A stretch of 40,598 nucleotides of DNA, taken from assembly GCA_966250375.1 (NCBI GenBank), contig CBINHE010000033.1, positions 1 to 40,598 on the forward strand, written 5' to 3'. This document shows positions 26,279-33,832 of the stretch, piece by piece. Position 1 is the first letter of the stretch; every line of letters starts with the position of its first letter. The DNA is from CAMLDH01 sp966250375 (GTDB lineage Bacteria > Pseudomonadota > Gammaproteobacteria > Burkholderiales > Burkholderiaceae_D). Both the position numbers and the translations under genes were made by a program. The notes below the pieces were generated by a model, which was given only the letters and a program-made list of their open reading frames with translations, was not told the origin of the DNA and did not search any database.

Positions 26279-27136
26279 TCACCGTGCACGCAACCGAATC
26301 AATCCTTCCTGCGCGACGGTGGCAACCAACGCGCCTCCTCTGTCGTAAACACGGGCCAATGTAAGGCCTCTGCCGCCGGACGCATTGGGACTTTCCATCG
26401 AGAACAATAACCAGTCGTCCATGCGAAACGGCCGATGAAACCAGATCGTATGGTCGAGACTCGCGATCTGCAGACGCGGGTCACCCACCGCGATCCCGTG
26501 CGGCTGCAGCGCAGTCCACAGCAATCCGTAATCGGAAACATAGGCAAACAATGCTTCGTGGACCGAGGCGTCATCCGGCAGGGGCAACGGGGCGCGGGTC
26601 CACACCTTCTTGTACGGCGCGCGCGGCGGATTCACGTAAAGATCGACGTTTCCATCCAAACGAAAATCCACCGGCACCGGTACAAAGGGCCGGTTGGCGG
26701 AAGCAGCCCGCTGTCTCCATGCTTCGACCGCAGACTGCAGCGATTCCGGTTCGGCACTGACCGGCATCGGGCTTTGATGCGACAGTCCTTCCTCGTGATC
26801 CTGAAATGATGCCGACATGACAAATATCCGGCGATCTTCCTGCCATGCCACGACGCGGCGCGTACTGAAACTACCGCCGTCACGCACACGCTCAACCTCG
26901 AATTCGATGGGCAGCCGATGATTGCCCGGCAAAATAAACAAGGAGTGCAACGAGTGCGGCTGCCGATTAGAGGCCGTCAACGTTGCAGCTTTCAACGCTT
27001 GTCCAACAACTTGCCCGCCGAAGACATTCGAACTACCCATAAAATGACTTTGCCCACGAAAGCGATCGGTATCGATTTGCTCCAATGTCAAGAGCTTGAG
27101 TATTTCTTGTGTGTTGTAAAGAGTCTCGTCAGGCAT
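26279..27136 (-). CDS. tesB: Acyl-CoA thioesterase II (TesB)
   Basis: This is a 285-residue double hot-dog thioesterase that hydrolyses medium- and long-chain acyl-CoA to free acid and CoA. The E. coli TesB catalytic triad positions are recognisable: Asp in SLDHTIWFHRPF, Thr/Ser in ASGGRGLTLARVYD, and Gln in VATVAQEGLIRLR. The N-terminal half has RFRGQSHFMGSSNVFGGQVV, typical of the family. The length is normal. The start at 27136 has no strong ribosome-binding site. It is convergent with the sigma-like glutathione transferase (37 bases between stops). Confidence 0.92.
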   Translation of the reverse strand: MPDETLYNTQEILKLLTLEQIDTDRFRGQSHFMGSSNVFGGQVVGQALKAATLTASNRQPHSLHSLFILPGNHRLPIEFEVERVRDGGSFSTRRVVAWQEDRRIFVMSASFQDHEEGLSHQSPMPVSAEPESLQSAVEAWRQRAASANRPFVPVPVDFRLDGNVDLYVNPPRAPYKKVWTRAPLPLPDDASVHEALFAYVSDYGLLWTALQPHGIAVGDPRLQIASLDHTIWFHRPFRMDDWLLFSMESPNASGGRGLTLARVYDRGGALVATVAQEGLIRLRAR

Positions 27137-27487
27137 AGGGTTACTGTCTCGTGAAATGCGGCTGTGTCAGCGGGTAAAGAAACACTATACAGATTGTGTT
27201 GCATTTGCGATTTTGATGCACATGGAATCCTATTCTTTATGGATCTCTTTTTTTAAATCATTTCCTTATTCGTTACGGCATGAATAGACGAACAGGATTT
27301 CGCGAGTGGACTAGACGAATTCTGGTATGCCGATTTCGACGGTCAAGCATGGACTGGCAGGCTTCTGCCACAAACGGTCAGATCACAGCAGTTCCAAGGC
27401 CGAGCAGTCTGGCAATACTGGAATTGGGTTGAGTCTGCTGATGCTGCGCCGTCACGCCAGGGCATGATTCACGTCTTATGGAAAGAA
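27137..27487. other. Gene-poor stretch upstream of a terminator
   Basis: The tesB promoter should lie at its left end. On the plus strand a frame without stop codons runs from 27280 through and beyond the terminator at 27488, with protein-like composition (DEFWYADFDGQAWTGRLL, VWQYWNWVESADAA). However, it has no good start codon and no family I know. It may be a gene relic or the body of a small RNA that ends at the terminator. Confidence 0.35.
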
Positions 27488-27515
27488 AACGGCGGCTTTC
27501 GGGCCGCCGTTTTTT
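27488..27515 (+). terminator. Strong intrinsic terminator
   Basis: A 9-bp stem, aacggcggc/gccgccgtt, with loop tttcgg is followed directly by a T-run on the plus strand. There is no intact plus-strand gene upstream, so it may end a small RNA or a lost gene. In the opposite sense the T-tract is weaker, but it could also end the minus-strand HTH gene at 27627. Confidence 0.8.
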
Positions 27516-27626
27516 ATTTCCGAGCACTATTCAGGAATATGCATGCCAATGAAGCGCAGTTCATTGACGACAGCACTGATCCCGCACTACATGTGCCTCA
27601 TCAACGAATTCAGTACTGCACTTTTT

Positions 27627-27953
27627 TCAGTGCAATGGACTCGCTTGATCGACTGCAGTCTGTTCTGACGGTTTCGGTTTCCCTTGTACGTCACTCAGTC
27701 GGTACTTCATACGCCTATCACCCATCAAGTCACGCAAATCGCGAATACTCATTTCCGAGACTTCGTGCATTCGAATCAGCAATGACGCTCCGACCGGCAA
27801 TCTGCGATGCCGAATCTTGCTAATTACCGGTGGTGCGACTTCGAGCGCACGCGAGAGCGCTGCATCATTTTTCAAATGCATTTTTTCGAGCAGCGTATCA
27901 AGCAGTCGGTTCGGGTCGTAGGATTCTTCTCTTGTCAGCGTATGTTCGCTCAT
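27627..27953 (-). CDS. Small helix-turn-helix protein (Cro/XRE-like)
   Basis: This is a 108-residue protein with a central helix-turn-helix: LKNDAALSRALEVAPPVISK, followed by IRHRRLPVGASLLIRMHE. The layout fits a short Cro/C1-type DNA-binding domain with a flexible polar C-terminal tail (from about residue 85). The start at 27953 has GAGGA four bases upstream, a good ribosome-binding site. It stands alone; its target is unknown. Its intact frame amid decayed sequence suggests it is maintained. Confidence 0.75.
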   Translation of the reverse strand: MSEHTLTREESYDPNRLLDTLLEKMHLKNDAALSRALEVAPPVISKIRHRRLPVGASLLIRMHEVSEMSIRDLRDLMGDRRMKYRLSDVQGKPKPSEQTAVDQASPLH

Positions 27954-28278
27954 GATTTCCTCTTCATAAAATTAGTCCTACCTAGATGTAACAAATGACA
28001 CCTTGATGGCAGTTAAGTTTCCTAAACTGCCGTATTTTTTCCAAAATTCGTCTGTGGAATGCCTCGCAACATTAATGCGAGAAATAACATCGCATTATCG
28101 CAACAAATAGATAAATAGATTGGTGAAAATAGTTGTTTCGAACGCCTCAGAAGACATTTCTCAAGGAAATTTCTAAAGAGAAACAAACCGCCTCTTGTGT
28201 TGTTCCTGGAATACGAAAGAAGAGCAGGAGTTCGCAAATGCGCATCGAGCAGAGAGTGTATTGCTGTTGCCATGTTCA
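27954..28278. other. Spacer, nothing recognised
   Basis: This is an A+T-rich stretch upstream of the HTH gene; its promoter should be here. Short frames in it have no coding character. Confidence 0.4.
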
Positions 28279-28468
28279 TTACCGGCTACTGCGCCGCATA
28301 TCCGAAAGAATCGCCTTCACCAGCGTCTGCACGCTGGCCGCCATCGAATTCAGTGTTCTGGCGGCGTTGCGATAAGCGCGGATGCGGGAACGAGTTATCG
28401 CCCTTGCTCCCAAGCAGATCGGCAATCTGGTTGAAGACGGCGGCAACTTCGACGTTATGAATAAACAC
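28279..28468 (-). pseudogene. Decayed N-terminus of DNA polymerase X (PolX)
   Basis: The minus strand reads FIHNVEVAAVFNQIADLLGS and then GDNSF in one frame, and then IRAYRNAARTLNSMAASVQT in another. Joined, these match the start of bacterial PolX (N-x-x-VA-x-x-F-x-x-IADLL...NPFRIRAYRNAARTL), a DNA repair polymerase/exonuclease normally near 570 residues. An extra C in TTCCCGCATCCGC appears to cause the frameshift. The frame ends at TAA 28279-28281, and the rest of the gene is absent. Clearly non-functional. Confidence 0.75.
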
Positions 28469-28649
28469 ATCGGCACTCCTTATCGAAGCATGCCCCATTG
28501 GGTGCACCTGTGCGTACTGCATTAATGCGAAGATTGATGCGCAACAAAGATGCGTGTAAATAAATATACCGTGCGAAAGAATAGGGCCACGCCTATTTCC
28601 GTTTTTATCCTGAAAACGGCGCTTGGTCCACGAAAAATTTGATGTTGGC

Positions 28650-29456
28650 TTATTGTGCAATCCCGTGTGATGCTTGCCAACGCGCGATCAAAGCACTGAT
28701 TTGCACCAGCCCATGCGTGATTGCCGAGGGGCCGGGCGATAGAATATCGGCCGATTTTATCTCGAACACCATGTCGTTTTGCAGCGCCGGTATTGCGTCC
28801 CAACCCGGACGAGTACGCAGCGAATCCGGCTGGAATTTTTTACCGCACCACGATCCGATGATAATGTCCGGCGCGCGCATTACCACTTCCTGCGGATCGG
28901 CGATGATGCGTTGTTTGGCGCTCTGAAAAACCGCCAGTTCCGGAAAAGCATCCTCACCGCCAGCGATGCCGATCAGTTCCGACGCCCAGCCGACGCCGCT
29001 CATCAAAGGATCGTTCCATTCCTCGAAATAGATTTTCGGACGGCGCGTCCAATGCGCCGCCCGCCCACGCGCCGCATCGATATGTCCCTGCAGTTCGGCC
29101 ACCAGTTGCTGCCCTGCTTCCTGCCGTTGTACTAGCGCCGCCAGCACCCGCACCATTTGCAGGATGCCTGCTACTGTGCGTTGATTGGACAGATGCACCT
29201 CGACGCCGGCCTGCGCCAAGTCGCGGCAGATGTCCGCCTGCAGGTTCGAAAAACCGATCACCAGATCCGGATTGACTGCCAGGATTCGCTCCAGTTTGGA
29301 CGATGAAAATCCGCTGATCTTCGGCTTCTCTTCACGTGCCCGAGGTGGACGCACGGTGAAGCCGGAGATACCGGCAATGCAATCGTCTGCGCCGATTGCG
29401 TAAAGTGTTTCCACTGATTCAGTTGAGAGGCAGGCGATCCGTTGATAGAGGCTCAT
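28650..29456 (-). CDS. BtuF-like cobalamin-binding protein without signal peptide
   Basis: This is a 268-residue protein of the class III periplasmic-binding-protein fold (BtuF/FhuD type). Recognisable segments are RIACLSTESVETLYAIGADD, KPKISGFSSSKLERILAVNP, DLVIGFSNLQADICRDLAQA and YFEEWNDPLMSGVGWASELI. It begins MSLYQRIAC with no signal peptide, unlike the adjacent BtuF, so it may remain in the cytoplasm. The start at 29456 overlaps the btuF stop (ATGA), so the two are coupled. The open frame extends to 29747 but that part overlaps btuF and is a shadow. It is the last gene of the cobalamin operon. Confidence 0.82.
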   Translation of the reverse strand: MSLYQRIACLSTESVETLYAIGADDCIAGISGFTVRPPRAREEKPKISGFSSSKLERILAVNPDLVIGFSNLQADICRDLAQAGVEVHLSNQRTVAGILQMVRVLAALVQRQEAGQQLVAELQGHIDAARGRAAHWTRRPKIYFEEWNDPLMSGVGWASELIGIAGGEDAFPELAVFQSAKQRIIADPQEVVMRAPDIIIGSWCGKKFQPDSLRTRPGWDAIPALQNDMVFEIKSADILSPGPSAITHGLVQISALIARWQASHGIAQ

Positions 29457-30334
29457 GGCACTGATTTCCTGTGTTGGCGTGCTTGCTCGAGTTTTTCGCA
29501 AATGGCGGCGGTGCCTGCGATCAAGCGTGGGCTGGCGCGGTTGAGCAGGTCGGCATTGATCGAGAACAGATTGCCGCGACGCACTGCCGTCATCGTCGTA
29601 TACGGCTTCCAGAGATTCACGCCTCCGCCAGTTTGGTTGCGCTGATCGCCGCTGATAATGGCTTCCGGGTCTTCCTGCAGTACTGCTTCGATGCCGACGT
29701 TGGGTGCCGTGATCGCCATACCGGCAAAGATGTTTTTCCCGCCGCAAAGCCGAATCGAATCGCTGAGAATGTGCTCGCCGTTGAGCGTGTAGAGCGGCTT
29801 GTCCCAGACTTGATAAAACATACGCACCGGCGGCCGGTTAGTGTACTGTGCGGCCAAGCTGGCCAGTTGCTTGCGCAAGTCGGCTGCGGCCTGCTGCGCT
29901 TCCTTGTCGGTACCCAGCAGCTGGCCGATGCGAATCAGGTTGTCCGCGATGCCGTCAAGCTGGCGCGGCTCGCTGTAGAACAGCGGAATACCCAGTTTGC
30001 TCAGTTGCTCAAGCTGGCGGGTGGCGCTGCCGTGCAGCCAGACCACCAACAAGTCGGGCTTCAGCGCGATGACGCGTTCCATGTCGATCTGCCGATTGTC
30101 GCCGACTTGCGGAATGCGCTTCGCGGCTTCCGGATAATCGCTAAACTTGACAACGCCCACCACACGTTCGCCACCGCCGGCGGCGAACAACATTTCGGTG
30201 ACGTGGGGCGCCAGCGAGACCACGCGCTGCGCCGGCTTTTGCAGGGTCACGATGTTGCCGGCGTCGTCGCGCACGCTGATGGCAGCGGTCGCTTGGCTGA
30301 CCACCATGTACGCCAATAAGCAAAATAATTTCAT
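29453..30334 (-). CDS. btuF: Vitamin B12 ABC transporter periplasmic binding protein BtuF
   Basis: This is a 293-residue periplasmic protein that delivers corrinoid to BtuCD. It has a signal peptide of about 17 residues (MKLFCLLAYMVVSQATA), then the binding fold: KPAQRVVSLAPHVTEMLFAA, VGDNRQIDMERVIALKPDLL and WDKPLYTLNGEHILSDSIRL. The start at 30334 overlaps the cobD stop by four bases. It lies downstream of cobD rather than next to btuCD, but in the same operon and strand. Confidence 0.88.
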   Translation of the reverse strand: MKLFCLLAYMVVSQATAAISVRDDAGNIVTLQKPAQRVVSLAPHVTEMLFAAGGGERVVGVVKFSDYPEAAKRIPQVGDNRQIDMERVIALKPDLLVVWLHGSATRQLEQLSKLGIPLFYSEPRQLDGIADNLIRIGQLLGTDKEAQQAAADLRKQLASLAAQYTNRPPVRMFYQVWDKPLYTLNGEHILSDSIRLCGGKNIFAGMAITAPNVGIEAVLQEDPEAIISGDQRNQTGGGVNLWKPYTTMTAVRRGNLFSINADLLNRASPRLIAGTAAICEKLEQARQHRKSVP

Positions 30335-31338
30335 CCCTTGTTTCCCTTGCTCCATTGTGCCAAGGCCTGCTCCAAGCGTTGCCAACCAGCCTCATCGGAC
30401 GGCAGGCCCAACCGGATGCCACGCGCCGCCTGCGGGAACAGGCGTACCCAAATTCCGCGCTCGGCCATGTGTTGCCAGAATGCCTCGGCCTGCGCTTCCG
30501 GCCACCATTGATACAAGGCGCTGCCTGTGGCGTGAATGCCATGCGCGATCAACACTTGCTGCAAACGTCGGCCCGACGCCAGCAAATGGGTGCGCATTGC
30601 GTCCTGCCAGACGGTATCGCGCAACGCGGCACAGCCGATCTGCTGCGCCGGGCCGCTCACCGCCCATGGGCCGAGCATATCTGCGAGCGCCGTTAGCAAA
30701 TCGGCGTGCGCGGCAACGAAGCCCAGACGCAGGCCGGCCAATCCGAAAAACTTGCCGACCGAGCGCAGCACGATCAGTCCGGGCTGGTCACTCCATGGTG
30801 CAATGCTGGACTGCGGTGTGGTGTCGCCGAATGCTTCATCAACTACCAGCCAGCCACCACGCGCAGCCAAGCATTCTGCCCAGGCAAGTAAACGTTCCGG
30901 TGCGACCGTCGCGCCGGTCGGATTGTTTGGATTGCAGACCACCATCACGTCACAATCGTCCAGCGCACCATCCAGTTCGGCATAGGGCACCTGCCGCATT
31001 ACATGGCCATGCTGAGCCCAGTGGTGCGCGTGCTCCGCGTACGATGGCGCTGCCACCACGCCCCTTGACGGCGAGCATAACGACCAACGCAGGCGCGGCA
31101 ATGCCTGGATCGCTGCTTGCGTTCCGGCCACTGGCAGCATTAACGGTGCGCGGTAATAACTTGTCGCCGCATCAACCAGCGCTCCACCAACTTCCGGCAG
31201 GCGATGCCAAGCATTGTCCGCCAGCGGCGGCGCCGGATACCAGTGCGGATTGATGCCGGTCGACAGATCGAGCCAATCTTCGCGTGCATATCCGAACCGG
31301 CGCATTGCATCGTTCAGGTTACCGCCATGCTCAAGCAT
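30331..31338 (-). CDS. cobD: Threonine-phosphate decarboxylase (CobD), cobalamin biosynthesis
   Basis: This is a 335-residue PLP enzyme of the class I aminotransferase fold that makes (R)-1-amino-2-propanol phosphate from threonine phosphate, the linker of the nucleotide loop. Family landmarks are LDLSTGINPHWYP near the N-terminus, VVCNPNNPTG, DEAFGD and the PLP-lysine region RSVGKFFGLAGLRLGF. It is the protein called CobD in Salmonella and CobC in Pseudomonas. The start at 31338 follows AAAGGAGA, an excellent ribosome-binding site. It overlaps cbiB by eight bases and btuF by four. Confidence 0.9.
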   Translation of the reverse strand: MLEHGGNLNDAMRRFGYAREDWLDLSTGINPHWYPAPPLADNAWHRLPEVGGALVDAATSYYRAPLMLPVAGTQAAIQALPRLRWSLCSPSRGVVAAPSYAEHAHHWAQHGHVMRQVPYAELDGALDDCDVMVVCNPNNPTGATVAPERLLAWAECLAARGGWLVVDEAFGDTTPQSSIAPWSDQPGLIVLRSVGKFFGLAGLRLGFVAAHADLLTALADMLGPWAVSGPAQQIGCAALRDTVWQDAMRTHLLASGRRLQQVLIAHGIHATGSALYQWWPEAQAEAFWQHMAERGIWVRLFPQAARGIRLGLPSDEAGWQRLEQALAQWSKGNKG

Positions 31339-32290
31339 GCATTCTCCTTTGCAAGAAAAACAGGATGCCGGCCAGCGCCACAATGCCGACCCACAGCGCA
31401 GTGGTAGCGGCGACCAGCCGCCAGGCTCGGCCAATATCCTCGGCACGCGCGGCGCGCCCGACGCCAAGCGGTGGCCGTTGCTCAATCACGCCACCATAGA
31501 TGGCAGCGCCGCCCAGCGCCAAACCGAGCGCCCCGGCGCCGCTCGCCATCACCGGCCCGGCATTGGGACTCGACCAAGCCGGTGCTTGCGTGCGCCAGCA
31601 ATGCCACGCACGACGCTTGTCCTCTAGTGCCGTGCCCAGCAATACGTAAGACAATGCGGTCAGACGCGCAGGTATCCAGTTGAGCGCGTCGTCGATGCGC
31701 GCCGCTACACAACCAAAGGCTAGAAAACGGGGTGTACGGTATCCCCACATCGCATCGAGCGTATTGGCCAAGCGAAACAGAAGCGCCCCGGGACCGCCGG
31801 CCAGCATGAACCAGAACAGCGTGCCGAACACTGCATCGTTACCGTTTTCCAGCAACGATTCGGTGCTGGCCTTGGCGAGATCGGAAGCATCGGCCTGTTG
31901 CGTGTCGCGGCTGACAATGCGTCCAGTAAGCAAGCGGGCGTGTGCCAAATCGCCCTGCGCCAGCGCTTGCGCAATCGGCAGATTATGATCGCGCAGGCTG
32001 CGCAATCCGATACAAAAATAAAGCAACACCGCGTGCATTGCCAAGCCGGCGCTCCCGTCACCGCTCGTCCAATATGCCAGCGCGGCCAATGGCAGGACCG
32101 CCAGCATCCACGCTAACGCACCAAGTCCGAATGGAAGACGGCTGCGATTGAAGCCGCGCTCGATAAAATTCGCCCAGCGGCCAAATCCCACCAGTGGATG
32201 CCAGTATCGCAACTCCCCCAGCAGCAGGTCGAGCGCCACGCCAGTCAATACCAGCAGCGCCAAGGTGGGGACACTCAATCCGATCAGCAT
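31331..32290 (-). CDS. cbiB: Adenosylcobinamide-phosphate synthase (CbiB/CobD)
   Basis: This is a 319-residue membrane protein that joins aminopropanol (phosphate) to adenosylcobyric acid. Family landmarks: LDLLLGELRYWHPLVGFGRW near the start, LTGRIVSRDTQQ and ASTESLLENGNDAVFGTLFW, then LDAMWGYRT. There are four to five hydrophobic helices. I chose ATG 32290 for the normal N-terminus. It overlaps cobU by seven bases. Confidence 0.92.
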   Translation of the reverse strand: MLIGLSVPTLALLVLTGVALDLLLGELRYWHPLVGFGRWANFIERGFNRSRLPFGLGALAWMLAVLPLAALAYWTSGDGSAGLAMHAVLLYFCIGLRSLRDHNLPIAQALAQGDLAHARLLTGRIVSRDTQQADASDLAKASTESLLENGNDAVFGTLFWFMLAGGPGALLFRLANTLDAMWGYRTPRFLAFGCVAARIDDALNWIPARLTALSYVLLGTALEDKRRAWHCWRTQAPAWSSPNAGPVMASGAGALGLALGGAAIYGGVIEQRPPLGVGRAARAEDIGRAWRLVAATTALWVGIVALAGILFFLQRRMHA

Positions 32291-32841
32291 GGAGCACCCT
32301 TGAGTACCAGAGGCAACCCTGCGGCGACGAGCACCGCATGCTCGCAGCGGGCGGCAACGGCTTGATTCAGACGGCCTGCCTCGTCGGTGAAGCAACGCGA
32401 GACCGCACCATATGGCACGACACCCATGCCGATTTCATTCGATACCAGCACAATGTCGCCGCTCGCCTGCTCCAGCGCCTGCAGGAAGTGGGCGCGCTGT
32501 TCATGAAATACCGGCGGCAACGTAATCGTGCCGACATCCGGAAAATCCGCCGGTCCGGAAAACAGCAAATTCGACAGCCACAGCGTCAGACAATCGACCA
32601 GAATGGCGCGCTGCGGCGCGCACCAGCGCTGCAGCGCGTCCCCCAGCGCAATCGGTTCTTCGACAGTGGTCCACACGGCCGGACGCTGCTGGCGATGATG
32701 TGCAATACGCGCCACCATTTCGCCGTCGCCCGCCTGCGCAGTCGCAATATAAACCACCTCCTTGCCGGATGCTGCAGCGATCTGTTCCGCATAGGCGCTC
32801 TTGCCGCAACGGGCGCCCCCCAACACAAGCGTGCGCGTCAT
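32284..32841 (-). CDS. cobU: Adenosylcobinamide kinase / guanylyltransferase (CobU/CobP)
   Basis: This is a 185-residue bifunctional enzyme that phosphorylates adenosylcobinamide and activates it with GTP to AdoCbi-GDP. The P-loop is GGARCGKS (8-15), the guanylylated histidine region is RIAHHRQQRP, and VDCLTLWLSNLLF and VSNEIGMGVVP are family motifs. The start at 32841 overlaps the end of the cobB stub (ATGA at 32838-32841). Confidence 0.93.
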   Translation of the reverse strand: MTRTLVLGGARCGKSAYAEQIAAASGKEVVYIATAQAGDGEMVARIAHHRQQRPAVWTTVEEPIALGDALQRWCAPQRAILVDCLTLWLSNLLFSGPADFPDVGTITLPPVFHEQRAHFLQALEQASGDIVLVSNEIGMGVVPYGAVSRCFTDEAGRLNQAVAARCEHAVLVAAGLPLVLKGAPC

Positions 32842-33023
32842 GTTGGATCGCCCCTCAGAAACAGCGCTGCGACCGCCGCCGGGTCAGGACAGGTCTTGAA
32901 CACCAGCACCCGCAAGCCCTGACGCACCAGCTTGCGCGCGAGCGCGGCAGTCACCGTTGTCTTGTCTTGGCCGGATGCGACGGCGGACATCAGCAGGATG
33001 CGCAAATCGATATGCGCGCTCAT
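32838..33023 (-). pseudogene. cobB: Internally deleted cobB/cbiA (cobyrinic acid a,c-diamide synthase) stub
   Basis: A 61-codon frame starts like CobB/CbiA (LLMSAVASGQDKTTVTAALA with the P-loop, then RQGLRVLVFKT) and jumps directly to a tail (CPDPAAVAALFLRGDPT) resembling the C-terminal end of the same family. About 380 or more residues of the normal roughly 440 are missing, with no frameshift. The P-loop Gly before Lys is Asp here (SGQDKTT). Both junctions with neighbours are kept: the start shares a base with the preceding stub's stop (TAATG), and the stop overlaps the cobU start (ATGA). It cannot be a working amidase. The assignment of the first part is firm; that of the tail is inference. 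Confidence 0.78.
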
Positions 33024-33064
33024 TACCATTCGAGTCCGGCTTTCATGTTCTCTTCGTTCATCAT
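33023..33064 (-). pseudogene. cobO: 13-codon scar at the cobO (btuR) position
   Basis: A tiny frame reads MMNEENMKAGLEW and stops. Its start overlaps the btuD stop (ATGA at 33061-33064) and its stop overlaps the cobB stub start (TAATG). Betaproteobacterial operons of this kind often carry cobO (cob(I)yrinic acid adenosyltransferase) between btuD and cobB. The first five residues and the AGLEW ending fit the two termini of that protein, so I read it as a near-complete in-frame deletion of cobO. The sequence is too short for proof. Confidence 0.5.
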
Positions 33065-33831
33065 GTTTCCTCTGCTGGGATAAAAAGGATGCGTTTACCG
33101 TGTTGTATCGATTCAATCGGATGACCGAGGCAGTTGCCCAATATCGATGCCTGCATCACCTCCGCCACCGGACCCGCCTGCCATTGCCCGTCGCCCATCA
33201 GCAGCAAGGCGTGCGTGGCAACGCTATGCGCCAGGTTCAGGTCATGACCGACCATCACCACCGTTTTGCGCTGATCGCGGCATAAGCGCGCAAGTAAACC
33301 CATGACGCTGACCTGATGGGCCAGATCAAGCGCATTGGCCGGTTCATCCAGCAACAGCAACGGCGTGTCTTGCGCCAGCAACGCTGCGATCGCAACGCGC
33401 TGACGTTCACCGCCGGACAAAGTGCGTACATCGCGTTCAGCCAGATCGGCCACTTCCATCGCCTGTAACGCAGCATATGCTGCCTGATGATCGTCGCTGC
33501 CTTCCCAGTAACGGTCGGCATGATAGGGATGACGGGCGGTCAGCACTGTTTCAATGACGCGATAGCCAAATGCATCGCTGCGCGATTGCGCCAAATACGC
33601 CTGTTCGCGTGCCAACGCCGGTAGTGGCCAGTCGGCCAAGGTGCACCCCTGCATTTCAACGCTACCGCCCTCGGGTTGATGCAGCCCCGCCAACGTGCGC
33701 AACAAGGTGCTTTTACCCGCGCCATTGCGGCCAATCACGCACCAGCATTCACCAGACGCAACCTGCCAATCCAGGTGATCGACCAGAATCCGGCTCCCCA
33801 TCCGCAGTTGTAAATTGTTGGTGCGGATCAT
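33061..33831 (-). CDS. btuD: Vitamin B12 ABC transporter ATPase BtuD
   Basis: This is a 256-residue ATP-binding subunit. Motifs: Walker A IGRNGAGKST, Q-loop LAQSRSD, signature RTLSGGERQRVAIA, Walker B LLLLDEPANALDLAHQ and the H-loop VMVGHDLNLAHS. It pairs with BtuC, whose gene ends one base before its start. The start at 33831 gives the normal N-terminus (MIRTNNLQLRMG). Confidence 0.9.
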   Translation of the reverse strand: MIRTNNLQLRMGSRILVDHLDWQVASGECWCVIGRNGAGKSTLLRTLAGLHQPEGGSVEMQGCTLADWPLPALAREQAYLAQSRSDAFGYRVIETVLTARHPYHADRYWEGSDDHQAAYAALQAMEVADLAERDVRTLSGGERQRVAIAALLAQDTPLLLLDEPANALDLAHQVSVMGLLARLCRDQRKTVVMVGHDLNLAHSVATHALLLMGDGQWQAGPVAEVMQASILGNCLGHPIESIQHGKRILFIPAEET

Positions 33832-33832
33832 G

